The notes: a model not told the origin generated them from the letters alone. A stretch of DNA of 64,000 nt from Owenia fusiformis (GCA_903813345.2 CAIIXF020000004.1:8812196-8876195); one strand, 5' to 3'; positions 11,101 to 24,199 are shown, numbered from the stretch's first letter. Numbers and translations are program-made.

Positions 11101-13084
11101 TGTTTGGCCCTTTCCACTGTTAGATGGTATCTCTGAACTTGATTTAGTCTTTAACACAAAGAAAACTTTTTGACAACAATTCGGATGATAAAATGAACAG
11201 TGGAAGTGTCTCCCGGAAGGAAAGAGTATTACTCTACTGAGCTGTAAGCCATAGTAAGGGTAGATCTCAACCACTGACTGCACTTAATATCATGAGATAT
11301 TTTTAGTATTTTTCATATTCACCTTGGTCGATTCTTTGAGAATCATGTGACCCTTATAGTATTTATTATAATGAACAATTATTTGCGATTCACAACCGAG
11401 AAGGCAAAACTCATATTTGATATAGTCATTAAAACATCTGTTGGACATTTAAATTAGTTTAAACTAGTTTTGTACCTGCAACTCTAAAAACTATTTTCTG
11501 ACTTAGAGATTTCCCATATTGATTCTCTGCGATACATTGGTATGTGCCCTCATCTTTCTCAATGGGCGTATTGAAGATCAGAGTTCCAGAACCTGGTTGT
11601 TGGGTAATACGCCCATCAATACCACTAGCATCAAAATAGTTATCGTCCAATAGCCACTTGTACCTTTTGATGGTGAATTAAAGAATTTGGGTGCAATTAA
11701 GAAAATATCAATCTCTAATTTGGTGTGATTAGAAAAATGCTAAATATTCTAAATGGGTGTATAAAGGAAATATCAGAATCTCGATAGGATGGAGTTCGTC
11801 GACTGGGTGCATCGACTATTTGCTTCGAGGCAAGATCACTGTGTATACATACTGTGGTTGGGGAGACCCTGAGGCTATACACCTCAGTTCTATACGCTCA
11901 TCTGTTTTGAAAGCAACTTCCTGAGGTGGTTGTTCTAGAATAAGTGGTGGAACGGTATCTGAAACGAAAACATGTTGAACATGAGCAAGATTTTTATACC
12001 AAAATACAAAAGTTGGTAACTTAGGTATTGCAAAGGTTATATGAGATTTATAATATATTGCAGATCTTTTCGAAGATATTTCATTTGAGATTGTACAGAG
12101 TACTATATTGGTATGTCAATTGTATGCTTTGCTTGAAATTTGGTCATTCCCTATAGAACCAATTTGGCCTAGTCTAGAATCAAGTAAAAACAAACATTGC
12201 GTCTTATATGGTACTTAATACTTGTAACTAACAATGTTGTTCTGGGATATACAAGGGCCGATCAAAAAGTTTCTTACCGTTGGCTCTAGATTTCATGATA
12301 AGAGGAGTTGGATGCTCAAACTTTTACATGAGACAGGGTAATAAGTCTGCTTGAAACTGTGGGAGTTTCATATTAATTGGTTCATTGGTAGTGACACACT
12401 CAATACACATTTTCAATGATTAAGTAAGGTGGAGCAGCGTTTTTTATAAAAAAAATGTACAAAGCAGCAGTTTTGGACTTTTCTAACACTAAGTAATGTC
12501 ATCTGTCAACAGACTGTAGTAGTAATCATGTTTAAGTAGTTGTTATGTCTAATATTCACCCTCCTTCAAAATATTCACTCCCAGTTGCAATGCACTTCCT
12601 ATAATTGTCCACCCAATCCAAAAACACATGTTTAGGACCTTTGTATGAGAGGTTGCAAACGATGTCGGTAAATTTACAGAACCACAACTGGGCAGATATT
12701 TTATATATAATGCTGCTCCACCTAACTTAGTCATTGAAAATATGTATTGACTCTGTGTCACTACCAATTAACCAATGTATATGAAACTCGTACAGTTTCA
12801 AGCAAACTAATTATTCTGTCTCATGTTAAAGTTTGAGCATCCAACTTCTCTTATTATAAAATCTAGAGCCAACGGTAAGAAACTTTTTGATCGGCCCTTG
12901 TACTTCATATGTAACAAATTACTCATAATTAAAGATATCATCGATCATTTTAAATTACACATAAATAGATTCTTCATATACATCATGCGTAACATTAATC
13001 ATGTAATATAATGCACAATATGTATATCGACTTACTTGAATATGTTTTTGCTAGACAAGCTAATAATATGACTACTTTCAACAT
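8107..13084 (-). CDS. L1CAM/neuroglian-like cell adhesion molecule, 5' part (8 exons, 362 aa, incomplete)
   Basis: Minus-strand exons 13036-13084, 11853-11958, 11476-11663, 10848-11033, 10484-10612, 10077-10179, 9410-9594 and 8107-8247 join in phase with GT-AG introns. Residues 1-16 are a signal peptide (MLKVVILLACLAKTYS). Ig1 (about 17-114) has Cys 43, Trp 55 and YQC at 93-95, with the L1-type GRITQQPGSGTL strand. Ig2 has LNC, a V-S-W core, ITMDHSG and YVC. Ig3 has AKC and DAGQYEC. Ig4 starts with YVCIADGIPTP and stops at exon 8. Two exons per Ig domain with phase-1 domain boundaries is the arrangement known for the L1 family. Such proteins are neuronal or epithelial surface receptors with six Ig and several FNIII domains plus an ankyrin-binding tail; everything after mid-Ig4 is missing from view. 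Introns hold two TA-flanked transposons. The start is set by the signal peptide. Confidence 0.93.
8338..9303. mobile_element. TA-flanked inverted-repeat transposon in Ig-gene intron 7
   Basis: Ends CAAGGGGCGATCCATATATT (8338) and its inverted near-copy ending at 9303, flanked by TA on both sides. Arms match for about 65 bases. Minus-strand fragments inside (near 8910-8560) are open for short stretches separated by stops, so an old transposase is possible but not identified. The ends resemble those of the 12252-12900 element. Confidence 0.85.
12252..12900. mobile_element. mariner-like non-autonomous element in Ig-gene intron 1
   Basis: Inverted arms of about 190 bases; the outer 40 bases (starting CAAGGGCCGATCAAAAAG) are identical, flanked by TA. 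On the minus strand the stretch ending near 12548 encodes FLDWVDNYRKCI followed by a YFEGGEY ending, matching the known C-terminal end of mariner transposases (W..RW.KCI...G.YFEG). Only this fragment remains. The near-identical arms suggest relatively recent activity. Confidence 0.9.
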
Positions 13085-14937
13085 GCTGAAATTTTCACCT
13101 CAATCCTCTACCGAACACCTGTAATTAACCAAAACAAAGCATTCAATTTCGTTCATTTGGTTCAATATAGCGTGCTACCATTAGTAAAAAGTAACGTGTT
13201 CTACATAAAGAAAAAATTTATTTGCGGTAACAGTAAAATATTTAATATATTTAGTATACGTGAATGCATTCAGCTAACGCAGACGCAAAATTTAATGTAC
13301 AAATTACTCAAATCATAAGCGGAAAAACAAGCTTATAACCTAATAATTGAAGTAAACATGTGGTGCTGTAATAATGTATTTCATATGTTAAAAACGATAT
13401 TTTGCTAAGTTGAAAATAAAGAGATTTTGAAACGTAAGAAGTATGAAGTCATGTACGCCACGAATCGTAATTTCACTATCATGCATGCTCTGACCTAGAC
13501 AGTCAAAGATACTTCTATAAAGAATCAGAGAAAATTTTGATACCAATACCAATACCAATAACAAATTCGGAGAAAAGCGGGAGGAAATCGGGATTTACAA
13601 AATAACCAGAGGGAGAATAATCAGGAGAAAATCGGGATTGCTCTTACTATAACTTTACATTTATGGATGATGGAACATGTTGCATCCTGGGAATATACAC
13701 GTCACATCCAGTGGTGAATATAAAACAGATGATATGAATGACAGATATTTCGGGAGCTACCATGATAAATCGAGGCGTTTCATTAAGAAATCGGGAGCCG
13801 TGAACGAAAAATCGGTATCGTTTAAAATTGGAATCAATGAAAAATCGGCCAGTCTCAATAAAACGGGAGTTTCTAACAGAAATCCAGAATAGTTTTCTTA
13901 AAAATCCTGGTTTTCGAAAATCTGGGTTTTGAGTGAAAATCGGAATGAGCACTAAAACATCAGGATAATTCCCGAGTTAATTCAAGATTTGGCAGGAAAG
14001 TGGTTGAGAAATATGGATCGAACCCAGCCGTAGTTTTCACCTGATGACCATTGTGAATCGAATGTTTGTGTTTTATGGATAATGAGGACGGCTTTGCGAA
14101 TGAATATTGGCCATTTTAGTTGCCTATGGACTTCGAGATTCGATTTGATCAATCGCACATCATTTTAGACTGAATGCTTTATCTTTAAAGAGTTCTAGTA
14201 TTTTCAACTATTTTTGATGTAATGAGTATTGTTCAATTTTTCTTCAACATGTATTGTATTGACTTCGCTATGAATGAAATATACCTTGGTGTTCTGGTCC
14301 TGGATCGTGATATTGAATCTCGTTTCGAGGGAGAAGCAGGAAGCATTATGTGTTAAAAACTTTTCAAACTAGATTATTAAAACAATTCAAAATTACACCT
14401 CCAAAAATATACAGTTTGAGCCCAAAACTCGTTACTTTTTTATTTCGATAATAGTCTTATTAAAATGCATCGATTTTAATGAGGTCTAGAGCAGGATGTG
14501 CGAAAATCAATTTTACAATCGTTTCTGATATGGGATAACAAGATTTATGGTTACTAGAAAAACTACATAAAAAGGCATCTGTAAAAGCATATATTCATGA
14601 TAAGGTTGCAAAGTGTAAGAAATGTAATTTGAAGAAAATATTTGAAGGATGGCGGACAAGTTGTCTGTTGTTGTTGTTGTTGTGTGAATCATCCACATAG
14701 AATGTTTGCATTGTTAAAGTGTTAATGAGAGTGAAAGTTTTGCTTACAGTTATAACAGTATCTTATTTGAGAGAAATGTTAGGTGCAATTCTGTGAAACC
14801 CTATTGTAAATAGTCATTGTATTTAAGCTACATTTGTACACGTGTACATATAATCAGATTATAGTTTGTGTAATCATTGAGGAAGCTGGATAAGGAGCAA
14901 ATTCATAACGACTATGACACTCCCTAGTTAGGCCTAA
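13085..14937. other. upstream region of the Ig gene with degenerate repeats
   Basis: No exon recognised. At 13541-13560 there is a short TACCAA repeat. Between 13560 and 13960 the motif AAATCGGGA and variants recur at least seven times, giving misleading open frames on both strands. At about 13995-14005 (minus) a GGTTCGATCC resembles a tRNA B box, possibly an old SINE. A GTT repeat lies at 14663-14681. Confidence 0.4.
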
Positions 14938-15250
14938 TACAGGGTGATCAATAAATAAGGTAAAAGTATCTGGTATTTTGTAAATATTGGTCCAAACATA
15001 CTGACATTTGTTCAGAATATACCTTGTGCATTTCTAAATTAAAACATATAAATACATAACTTCTGCCATCTGATTGGTTAATATTATAGTTACCATGGCA
15101 ACTAGAGTCAGGGGTACCCAGGGCAATTTCAATGCGTCCAATTTGAACAAAAAATAATAAAAGCACATATTTTTCGAACTGAAAAGAAATAAACGTGGAT
15201 GCCAGCATTTATTGTTTTAATACTTTGTTTCTATTGTTACATATTTTCTT
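14938..15250. mobile_element. possible single-ended DNA element fragment
   Basis: Begins ACAGGGTGATCAATAAATAA directly after a T, matching the style of the ACAGGGTG- ends seen at 5875, 30848 and 57194. I found no inverted partner, so this is probably a broken element. Confidence 0.4.
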
Positions 15251-16426
15251 GCAAATTTGATGTTTGATGTTACCAAAAAGACAAATATATAATGAAAACT
15301 GATGTGACCATAGAAAGTCTATGACACAGGTCAATGATTAAAAAGCAATACCCATAGAAAAATTTTGATGAGCGCAAAGAAGAAGAAACCAAGAGGCCCG
15401 CAAAACGTTTCACATTGCACCGGGATAATACTCCGTCTCACACTGATATACTTACGGTATAAACCATTGAAGCACTAGTTGTATTAACAAGTTGTATTTC
15501 TTCATCAAATTCTCATTATAATCAATATTAATGTACATCACTGTATACGCATCAGGACTTCAAATTATATAATTAAGTATTATAAGGAAAATATAATGTA
15601 AGCTCTTACCTTAAAATAAACGCATATTTAACCTAACTTACGGATGTTTATAAACCTTATCAGCTCTTATCTTTGATCTACTTTTGCTATGATTCAATAT
15701 CATTCAACGCCATCTGAAGGAGTGGTATGACGCACTACTCGGTGATATAATTTTCGCAAGTAGGACTTTCCTGACTTTTTGTACCATTGAGATGCATGTT
15801 GAATTGACAAAGTTCAAATTATAATTCCTAAAAATCTCAGCCCATCGATTTTCAAAGAATTTCAGAGAATACAGCAAAACATCTCACCTTCATGTCAAAA
15901 GATTTCAACAAAAATATCCGACGAAAATCAAAAGTTCTGCTCTCTAGCATATTTCGAGTGCCAAAACGTCATCATATTTGTGTACATTGATCAAATCACC
16001 ACTACCAAAGTCATCCATCCGCATAAAATAGTCCCAATTATTTTACCATTCACTGTTGTGATCACATGTTTTCCAGTAATTCTGGGCATTATACGTCAGC
16101 AAATTAGAATATTCTATCCAAAGATGGTGCTGTAGTATACCATTTAAGTCCTGAAACAGATTTTTAATTCACCTTTCCACAAAGTAAAGAAAATCGATTT
16201 CCGCTGCACTGATTGACTGTATGCAAATGAGCGCAATCGATGACGTCAATGAGTTAAAGTTTTGATGATTTGGTAGATTACATAATGTATACGAATATTT
16301 TGAGATAATTGCAACAAAAGACTTTAGTTGTACAAAGCAGTAAATATTTGTAATTAAAAATTAAATATGGACGGGACACGTTCATTCCGATTCTTACATA
16401 ATTTGATTTAATTAATCTTTTGATAG
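15251..16426. other. gene-poor stretch
   Basis: No exon or repeat that I can support. Confidence 0.35.
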
Positions 16427-18222
16427 ACTAACACCCCAGTCACATTTGTCGCACGGCGGCCGCAAGTCGACCGCAGATCAATTAAATCACTGAATTTCTG
16501 CGGCGAGCGTAGAAAAACTACGCTCGCCTTGCGGCCTCCGTGCGGCGTGTGCAGATTTTTACAGGCCCCAGGGAAGGCGTAGAAATTATAACTCGGAGTT
16601 ATAATATTTGTTCATTTCTGAGGTCCCCGTAGAAATCAACTGGCTCAACAAGATTGAATCATTATTTGTCAATGTTTCACGATCACTTTTCATTTGATAT
16701 TACATCCTAGCACTATGAATAACATTTATGAATGTAAATAAAATGAAAAAAGTATTATTTATCAACAGAAATTTAAAATTCACCGTGCGGCTGCCGTGGG
16801 AAATGTGACTGCAAAAGTATGAGAGCGCAGAAATACTGCGGCGAGCGTAGAAAAGCAACTGGCCGCAGAAATGATAGACCGCACGGCGGCCGCAGGAAAT
16901 GTGACTGGGGTGTTAGTATACGGATCAGCCTCATCCAACTCATGCGATTGTAAACAAAACAAAAAAATGTAAAAATGAACAAGCAAATCAATAAATTTCC
17001 TGACCGTGTACCTATTAAATGGCTCTTACGTAGCATCATAAATTCACCGTAACTGCCATTCGCACAAACTAACTGAAATACGAAAAAAAAATATTTCGGA
17101 CATTTTGTTAATCGGGATCCCATCCCAATAGTACAAATTAACAAACGTTTTCAAAAGCATGAATTTATTAAATGGTGACTATTACTAAGATTATTTGACT
17201 ACGAACATTTTTTCCAGTTGCCATTCCAGTAAAACATACACTCAATGTACGGCCGCCTTAAAGCAAATATGATGCAAAGGCTTAGATGTAATTACGCCTA
17301 GTTAAATGACTTCAATCCACAAAACGTCGCCCGGGGTCGAGAATGCTCATGGGCTTATTTAGAAGAAAATGTGTTCATAGATGTTCAAATTACGTATGCG
17401 ATGGCGATTGGAGTGTTACCTTTTGATTACAGCGATGTTAGCATGTACACTTGTCCATAGTACAATGATATCGTATGATACAGGCTTTCATTAGACAATA
17501 TATGATGACTTCAAAGAGTAAAATTGTAAGGTGGAAATGACATCACAGAGCAATTCATATGAATACAATTACATTTCACGGTGAACCAACGTGGTATTTA
17601 ATCTGCTTCTTTATTCGGTACATTAAATATTCCATAAATACCAAATAAAACAAACAATTTACCAAACGTTGCCCAATTTATCGTATGTAATCATCTATAC
17701 AATTTATATTCGCTAAATAGTTGCACATGTTCTTTGTGTCGGCGTTCACATTTGATATTTATACATGTATTTGTGTGATGCAGCGAATCAATTTTGTTTT
17801 CCTTTACGCACGTATAATTCAATTAATTATTTGTACATTCGGTATTTAAATTATTTATATTCGGTCAATACCGAATGCTACATTCGATAAATTTCGTTAT
17901 TTTTCGATAGTTTACGAGATTTAAATGTTATTCATAGTGCTAGGATGTAATATCAAATGAAAAGTGATCGTGAAACATCGACAAATAATGATTCAATCTT
18001 GTTGAGCCAGTTGATTTCTACGGGGACCTCAGAAATGAACAAATATTATAACTCCGAGTTATATATAATTTCTACGGCGACCCTGCGGCCTGTACAAAAC
18101 TGGACACGCCGTACGGAGGCCGCAAGGCGAGCGTAGTTTTTCTACGCTCGCCGCAGAAATTCACCGATTTAATTGATCTGCGGCACTTGCGGCCGCCGTG
18201 CGACAAATGTGACTGGGGTGTT
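16427..18222. mobile_element. fold-back transposon with long GC-rich inverted ends and an internal third terminus
   Basis: The left arm starts TAACACCCCAGTCACATTTG (16427) and runs to about 16735; the right arm is its inverted copy from about 17930 to 18222. Arms are rich in CGGCGGCCGC-type sequence in an otherwise AT-rich region. A further inverted terminus ends at 16920 (GACTGGGGTGTTAG), so 16427-16920 also forms a complete pair of ends. The middle (17.0-17.9 kb) has no transposase. A related end occurs at about 54510-54560. Confidence 0.88.
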
Positions 18223-18869
18223 ATTTGACATATAAAGCCAGGTATAAAAGCTTGGACTTATAAATCATAACAACTGTGATCTCAATCAAATCAAAATTAA
18301 ATTCAAAATGCGATACTGGATGAAAGGAGAAACACGAAACAAGTTATGCATCTAAGTACTTGTTTTGTTTAACAAATACAAGAGAGGAAATACAGACAAA
18401 AATAAACAAAGGTTAACGTTCCATAGATATTTGAAACGTACACATTTTACAACAATATCAAACTGGACAGGATCTATTTTGTTGAAAACTAATAATGAAG
18501 ATAATATAAAATGTACAAACATAAGCATCTCAGTCCACCAGTGTGACTGTTAGAAACATAAAAAGGTAGTGTACACAGCAAAACTTGGTAGATTGAACAG
18601 TAAGTTAGTTGCAATCAATAAAACCTTCCAAAACGTTACATTGCAAATATAGCAAGATTGTGTATATACAGTGAGACTTGACTGATTGGACAGTAGTCAC
18701 GTTTCAGAACACCACAAATACATCCAAGAGATCCAAGGGTAGGTATAATCAGTCAGGAGTATTGGATGAATGATAATACAGAGTAACCTAATGTGGAAGG
18801 TTAAAGATTCTCGCAATCTTTATCCAATCAGCGTTTGCGAGTGTGTCGGCTCACGTATAAAAGGCGAAT
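18223..18869. other. gene-poor stretch
   Basis: AT-rich with loosely repeated TTGATTG-ACAGTA phrases between 18580 and 18710. No exon seen. Confidence 0.35.
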
Positions 18870-19170
18870 CCATGCAGGGGTATGGTTTACTTTCTGTCTC
18901 AAAACCCCTACGTACGATTTCATGGTATTTACTACGATTAGTGTATACGATTTTGATATTATGTACACGATTTCTAAACATGTCGATAAAATCGTATACG
19001 AACGAGAACGACGTTTATCGTAGATAAATGCTAAACGCATTGACATATCGTATACTATTTATTAGTTAACTATACATATTTTTATCTAGTTCGTATCGGT
19101 TATATTTGCTACGTTAACATCGAAACCACTAAGGATTTTTTGGGGGTATACGATTACATAATCGTAGCTA
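18870..19170. repeat. CGTATACGAT-motif repeat, left copy
   Basis: Dense in variants of the palindrome ATCGTATACGAT. Its left edge (ATGGTTTACTTTCTGTCTCA, near 18883) is found inverted near 31390-31420, so the two blocks face each other across 12.5 kb. Open frames on both strands here are by-products of the palindromic composition. Confidence 0.65.
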
Positions 19171-19414
19171 TACTTAGACACAGCCGCCAGTCCTTGTGTA
19201 TGTATTCGTCTATCTATTATAGATGTCACTTCGATTCAGTTGAATATTCATAGACCTCGATTGCATCCCGAAGGGTCCGCAGTATCTTGACTTTCTCCTT
19301 CGAACTTTAGATATCGAACCCATAAATCTATATTGTTTTGGCAAGGAAAACTGAGATTTTCTTTGGTATAAAAAGTACATGAGTGGTGCTTTATAAAGAT
19401 GACACATTGCGTAA

Positions 19415-20128
19415 AGGAGGAGGGGAGTTAGCGCAACCGATTTTGGACAGTCATATGTTTGATTTTGGCCATTTCCTGGGGATTTAAAAAGGTGCATATG
19501 TTAGGCAAATGCATTACCTCCAGGAAAATCACTTCTAGAGACGATGAAATAATTTCGACTTTGAGACAGGGTAGATGCAAACAACCCACCCACATGTTTT
19601 TTCTAAAATGTTTTCCTGATTTTCAACCCCTTCCATCCTTGCTTTTTTAATTTTTCTTGCATCAATATGTTGAGTTTTGACACACAGTTAATCCCTTAAA
19701 AGGAATAAATGATTCCTTTTAGATAAAGTGGAAAACAATATTTCCCATGTTATTTTCCCATAGGAAAAATCATTGCTTTCAGCTAAGTTTGGTCACCCAT
19801 AATGGGTATCTTTAAAACCCCTGATGGAATCACTTATTCCTTTAAAGTGGTTAACTATGTGTCAAAATGCAACATATTGATGCAAGAAAAATTAAAAAAG
19901 CAGGGATGGAAGGGGTCGAAAATTAGGAAAACATTTCAGAAAAAACATGTGGGTGGGTTGTTTGCATCTACCCTGTCTCAAAGTCGAAATTATTTTATCA
20001 TCTCTAGAAGTGATTTTCCTGGAGGCAATGCATTGGCCTAACATATGCAATTGTTTAAATCCTCAGAAAATAGCCAAAATCGAACATATGACTGTCCAAA
20101 ATCTGTTGCGCTAATTTCCCTCCTCCTT
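19415..20128. mobile_element. inverted-repeat element (~0.71 kb)
   Basis: Arms 19415-19690 and 19855-20128 are inverted copies (shared GGAGG blocks, GACAGTCATATG and TTGAGACAGGGTAGATGCAA). The short open frames 19459-19650 and 19802-20041 are the two arms read in mirror, not genes. Confidence 0.85.
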
Positions 20129-22560
20129 TTTGTAAAGTTTACTTTTCAGTTTTAATTTGAAAAACGGTTTCTCCTTGGCTAAACTTATTTACGACCTCAT
20201 TTGAACTGTTTTTTTTAATATGAAGATACACCTGAGTGGTCTTTCACATTGTACATTTAGCTTGCTTTTTGATCATTTTCATTCTTTTCCAAGCTTAGAT
20301 TTGTTATTAGTTATGAATATGAATGTCTTCGGGTTTAGGGTCAAACACGCTTCTTACATGTTGCTTTGTTTATTTATATTTGGGTGAAACGTTTCCCCAA
20401 AGTAAAAAGTCACTATTACATTACAAAAGGTCTAGGAGTACAGCCTTTATCACAGGATCGTTTCATATCATACTTTATATACCACCTTATCCTATTTGTG
20501 ATATGTTTCAACAATTATTTAGTGGTCATTCATTCAGAATCAGTACAAGTATGGAATGCGCATCGGCTCGCCTCGAGGGCTATCTTATAAAAACACTTTG
20601 TCGGTGGTCTTCCGACAGCTACAGGAGGTACATCCGAACTCTTGCAAATGTTACCTAAGATGCCCAAAAAGAATTGACTAAGTCACGCAAGTCTTTGTAA
20701 ATGTACATTGTATATAATAATAACCCACTTTTGACATTTGACTGAAATCATCAGAGTGTTGATCACCAGTGTGAATAATATTGATATTCTTAATGTCATG
20801 GTTAGATCAATCCCAAATGGAATGTAGCAATGATCGTATCATGTTTTATCACCTAACCTACAAACCCAAAATCAATCAACTTCTATTACAATAACCCAGA
20901 TGCGAGTAGAAATAATCTTGATTTACGTCATTAAAAATTCAAAACTCAGTGAAAGTAATATCATATTTGAAATCTACATGTAAAATTACATCTAGAAATG
21001 TGGTTTTAAAAAGTGTTTATCAACTTTGAAAAATTAATTTTCTTTGAAAATGTGACTTCTAGCTCGGGGAGATTCCCCATAGACCCCATGCTATAAAATC
21101 ACAAAAAATGAAATATCTTTTCTTTTAGTGGACAGATAATATTTTGCTTTACTGGACATATTTTCATTAGTATAAGTATCAGGCACATAAGTGTTATGAA
21201 AATTGAGCCACTTAAATTGATAATATTCAAGTTTAAGGGAACTTTCTTATATACCTGCCATGTTAATTGACCCGAATCAGCCACCTGGTGGTGAAACTGG
21301 TAACTACCTACTCGCATTTGGGTAATTGGGGTTTTCACTAAAAAAATTATCGGTGAAATATCTGCTTCGCACATGGTTTGGCAATTATTCATTTCAACTC
21401 ATTCTTCCCCAACTGAAATTCATTACATTTTAATGATATATCAGATGCTTCAAGATAAACCAGTTCATAGTATTCAATTATCCCGGGTCAATTATGTAAA
21501 TAAACATCGCTTTCTATGTACATAATTGTCTTCAATTTCAAACATTCATGTTCGCAACGCGACTTATCTAGCTGATAAGACAATCACGGTCCCGCAGGGC
21601 CACAGTTCTGCAGAGCTGGCTGGAGGACCCCGCGCATGGTCTCAACTCTAGCACCGATTGTCTCCTTAGCTATCATTTTTCAATGTACATTCTTTGAGGC
21701 ATAGGGAATAAAGCCAATTAATAGTTGATTGTAAATATTTGTATTCAGAATTGATTGTTTCGTTGTCAGAGATAAAGAACTTATTTTAGTAAGTTTGGTT
21801 TATGGATAACGAAATAAACCACGCCTACTTAACCTTATATTGTTTCTAATTGATTGTTTTGTTGTTAGACATTAAATATGCACTAAGGCATAATCACTCG
21901 GATACTCATCACAATCATATCCAGCAATCGTAATGTTAAATCGGACATCACCTTATCTCCTAACTGGTACTATTACTGAGATTTCCTATCAACACTTTAG
22001 TCTACTAAATTATTGTTTAAAACTCATATATGTGAGCGTTAATGCAGGGGCATTTCATACAGCCTATAAACACCGCCCTTTCATTAAATGTGTTTTCTGG
22101 TTTCCTTAATTTCGCCAATTTCTTAAGAAATTGATGGATAATTTGAAGATTATATGATCAGACACATAAACATGGCATATACCACATAAGTTTCTCATAT
22201 TTAGTTGTTGTTTTTTAGTTGCTGTTTTTTTTGTTGAACCATATATTACGTACATGGATAACGTATTTTATTTACAAGTAGGCTGCATCTTGTATTAGAC
22301 CAACATAGCATCAAGTTTCACTAGAGCTGCTTAGAACACTTCTTATCAGATGTGTTGACAGCTCTCCTGATAAAGAAAGTGACCGGAGATTTCTGGATTT
22401 GATTCTGATTTCAACTAATATTAATATGTTCTTCGCAAGAAACTAACAAAGTCATGGTTGCTCATAATGCGGCATGACACTTAACGCTAGGATCACGTAC
22501 TATAATATTCTAGCTGCCAAACTAAGAATGCCCTTGGCCTTCCCAGTCCCGTCAGACACT
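20129..22560. other. gene-poor stretch with a dispersed repeat and a GC-rich patch
   Basis: 20895-21065 is a diverged copy of the repeat at 44745-44915 (shared ATGCGAGTAGAAATAA and ACATCTAGAAAT). At 21570-21672 lies a GC-rich patch bounded by imperfect inverted copies of AGACAATCACGGT. No exon recognised; open frames at 20323-20658 and 21099-21392 lack splice context, motifs or signal peptide. Confidence 0.4.
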
Positions 22561-23120
22561 TCTTAGGGAGGGGGGGGTGTGGTTTTTACTAAAATGAACT
22601 TTTTGCGGCATATTTGGGTCGATTACCCCCCAAAATGGCCCAAATTAGCCTATTCTGTTGTATTTTAATTGGTTTTATATTTTGTATGAGAAAGGGAAAA
22701 CATTTCCTTTTGGAGGAGGGGAGGGACAGAGGGAGAGGAGTGCCTCATTCCTCTGGAAATGTTATCAGTTCAGGATGCTACATGGATATTTCTGGGGACT
22801 TTTAATGTGTTTTAGGGTTTTTTTTTTGGGGGGGGGGGGGGGGTACCAGAAAGGGAGCAAAGGTTAGTCCCCTCTCTCCAAAGCATTTTTCCATATTAAT
22901 GTGCTATTTGATGATGTTTGGGTACTTTAACAGTGTCTGAGAAAATAAATAAAATTCAGAATTTATTTCAAATGTTTTTGGAAATGCGAGACTCCCTTTA
23001 GACAATTTTGCTATTTGGTGATTTCTAGGCACTTTCAAAGTGTATAAATCAATAAAAAAAGATTGATAGAAATTTTTTTTTTGAGGGGGGGGGGGAGGGG
23101 GTGAGGGTCGCACCCATCCA
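22560..23120. repeat. poly-G-containing degenerate repeat
   Basis: Long G runs at about 22567-22576, 22828-22842 and 23086-23100 in purine-rich surroundings. TGCTATTTGATGATG at 22900 is echoed by TGCTATTTGGTGATT about 108 bases later, so a unit was duplicated. Confidence 0.55.
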
Positions 23121-23676
23121 ATCTGACGGGCCTGCCTCTGTTACATAAAAATAGTGATCTGTACTCATAGAACAGAACGCATCTGCTGCGTTATTTCAAC
23201 CCAGGGAGGCCATATGATTACTCCTGTGGCATATGTGATCTGCTTGTCCTTCTAATGACCCCACAAGGCAGGGCAGGATAAACTGGCCGAGATACTAGAG
23301 AAGCTAAATATAGTCTTGATGTTGCATAATACAGCGAAATTAAACTCTTAATGTAGTTAGGCTGGCACAAGGAGTATGCTCATGGTAATCCATTAGCAAT
23401 TTCAAATTGGACACTGGATTCTTTGATCTTGAGTATCATGATCATAACGACTCTCCATATTTGCATATGACAACTCACTGATCCGTTAGCACATCCCTCA
23501 TTCAAATGGCTTTATTCATTTTTTAATTCAGTATTATGGATTGTTCACGTGAAATACCATTGAACCTACGCTTCGTGCAGAGTCTAGTTAGAAACTACGA
23601 AGTTTTACGCTAAAGGGTACCTTGGACCAAGGATGACAAACTATCTTTCGACTTTCCTCAGAAACTTGAGTAATGT

Positions 23677-24199
23677 TTAAAGGCCCAGTACAAAGATATA
23701 GCCACTTTGGCTTATATTATGATCATAGTCCTACCAAATGCTATCAAAATGCACCGTGTGAAACTTATGTAATTTCAAAAAGTGATTTTGAATGACGTTT
23801 TTGTTCGAAAAACTGTCAATTTATTTCTAATAAAATTCTAGTTCTCATTGAATCTAAAGGTACAACGTAATTAAAAACGTGATAAAAGCTATTCAGTCTA
23901 TAGTATAGGCCAATAGTATTGGTTTGTTTTGAAAGCTTGGCAAACTTAGAAATTATGTATGCAAGAAAAATTTGAAAAGACAGTTTGCCACCCGAGTGAC
24001 ATCACAGCGTTTCACTGTGACATCACGAAGTTATGCATAATTATGCATAAAATTATGCAAAATTATGCATAATCATAGATTGAATGGTTGAAGAATATGA
24101 CTTTTGCGTGATCTATTCAATGATTTAAAGTCATGAAAAGTAATATTTGAATGATTTAGCTATATTTTTAACTTTGCACGGGGGGGGGGGGGCTTTAAA
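23677..24199. mobile_element. small element with a poly-G tract inside its terminal repeat
   Basis: Left end TTTAAAGGCCCAGTACAAAG (about 23677) and right end CTTTGCACGG, a G run and CTTTAAAAC (to 24199) are inverted relatives. Inside, 24032-24077 holds three to four copies of the palindromic phrase ATTATGCATAAT. Confidence 0.6.

Noticed and set aside
10433-11283. Minus-strand frames of 60-130 codons
   Set aside because: They run across introns; the real coding pieces are Ig exons 10484-10612 and 10848-11033 in matching phase.
13647-13952. Open frames on both strands
   Set aside because: They come from the recurring AAATCGGGA motif.
13990-14060. Possible tRNA gene on the minus strand
   Set aside because: Only a B-box-like GGTTCGATCC is present; no cloverleaf or clear A box.
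16773-17144. 123-codon minus-strand frame
   Set aside because: Lies across the inner terminus of the fold-back element and its repeats.
19459-20041. Two similar short proteins on the plus strand
   Set aside because: They are the two inverted arms of one transposon read in mirror.
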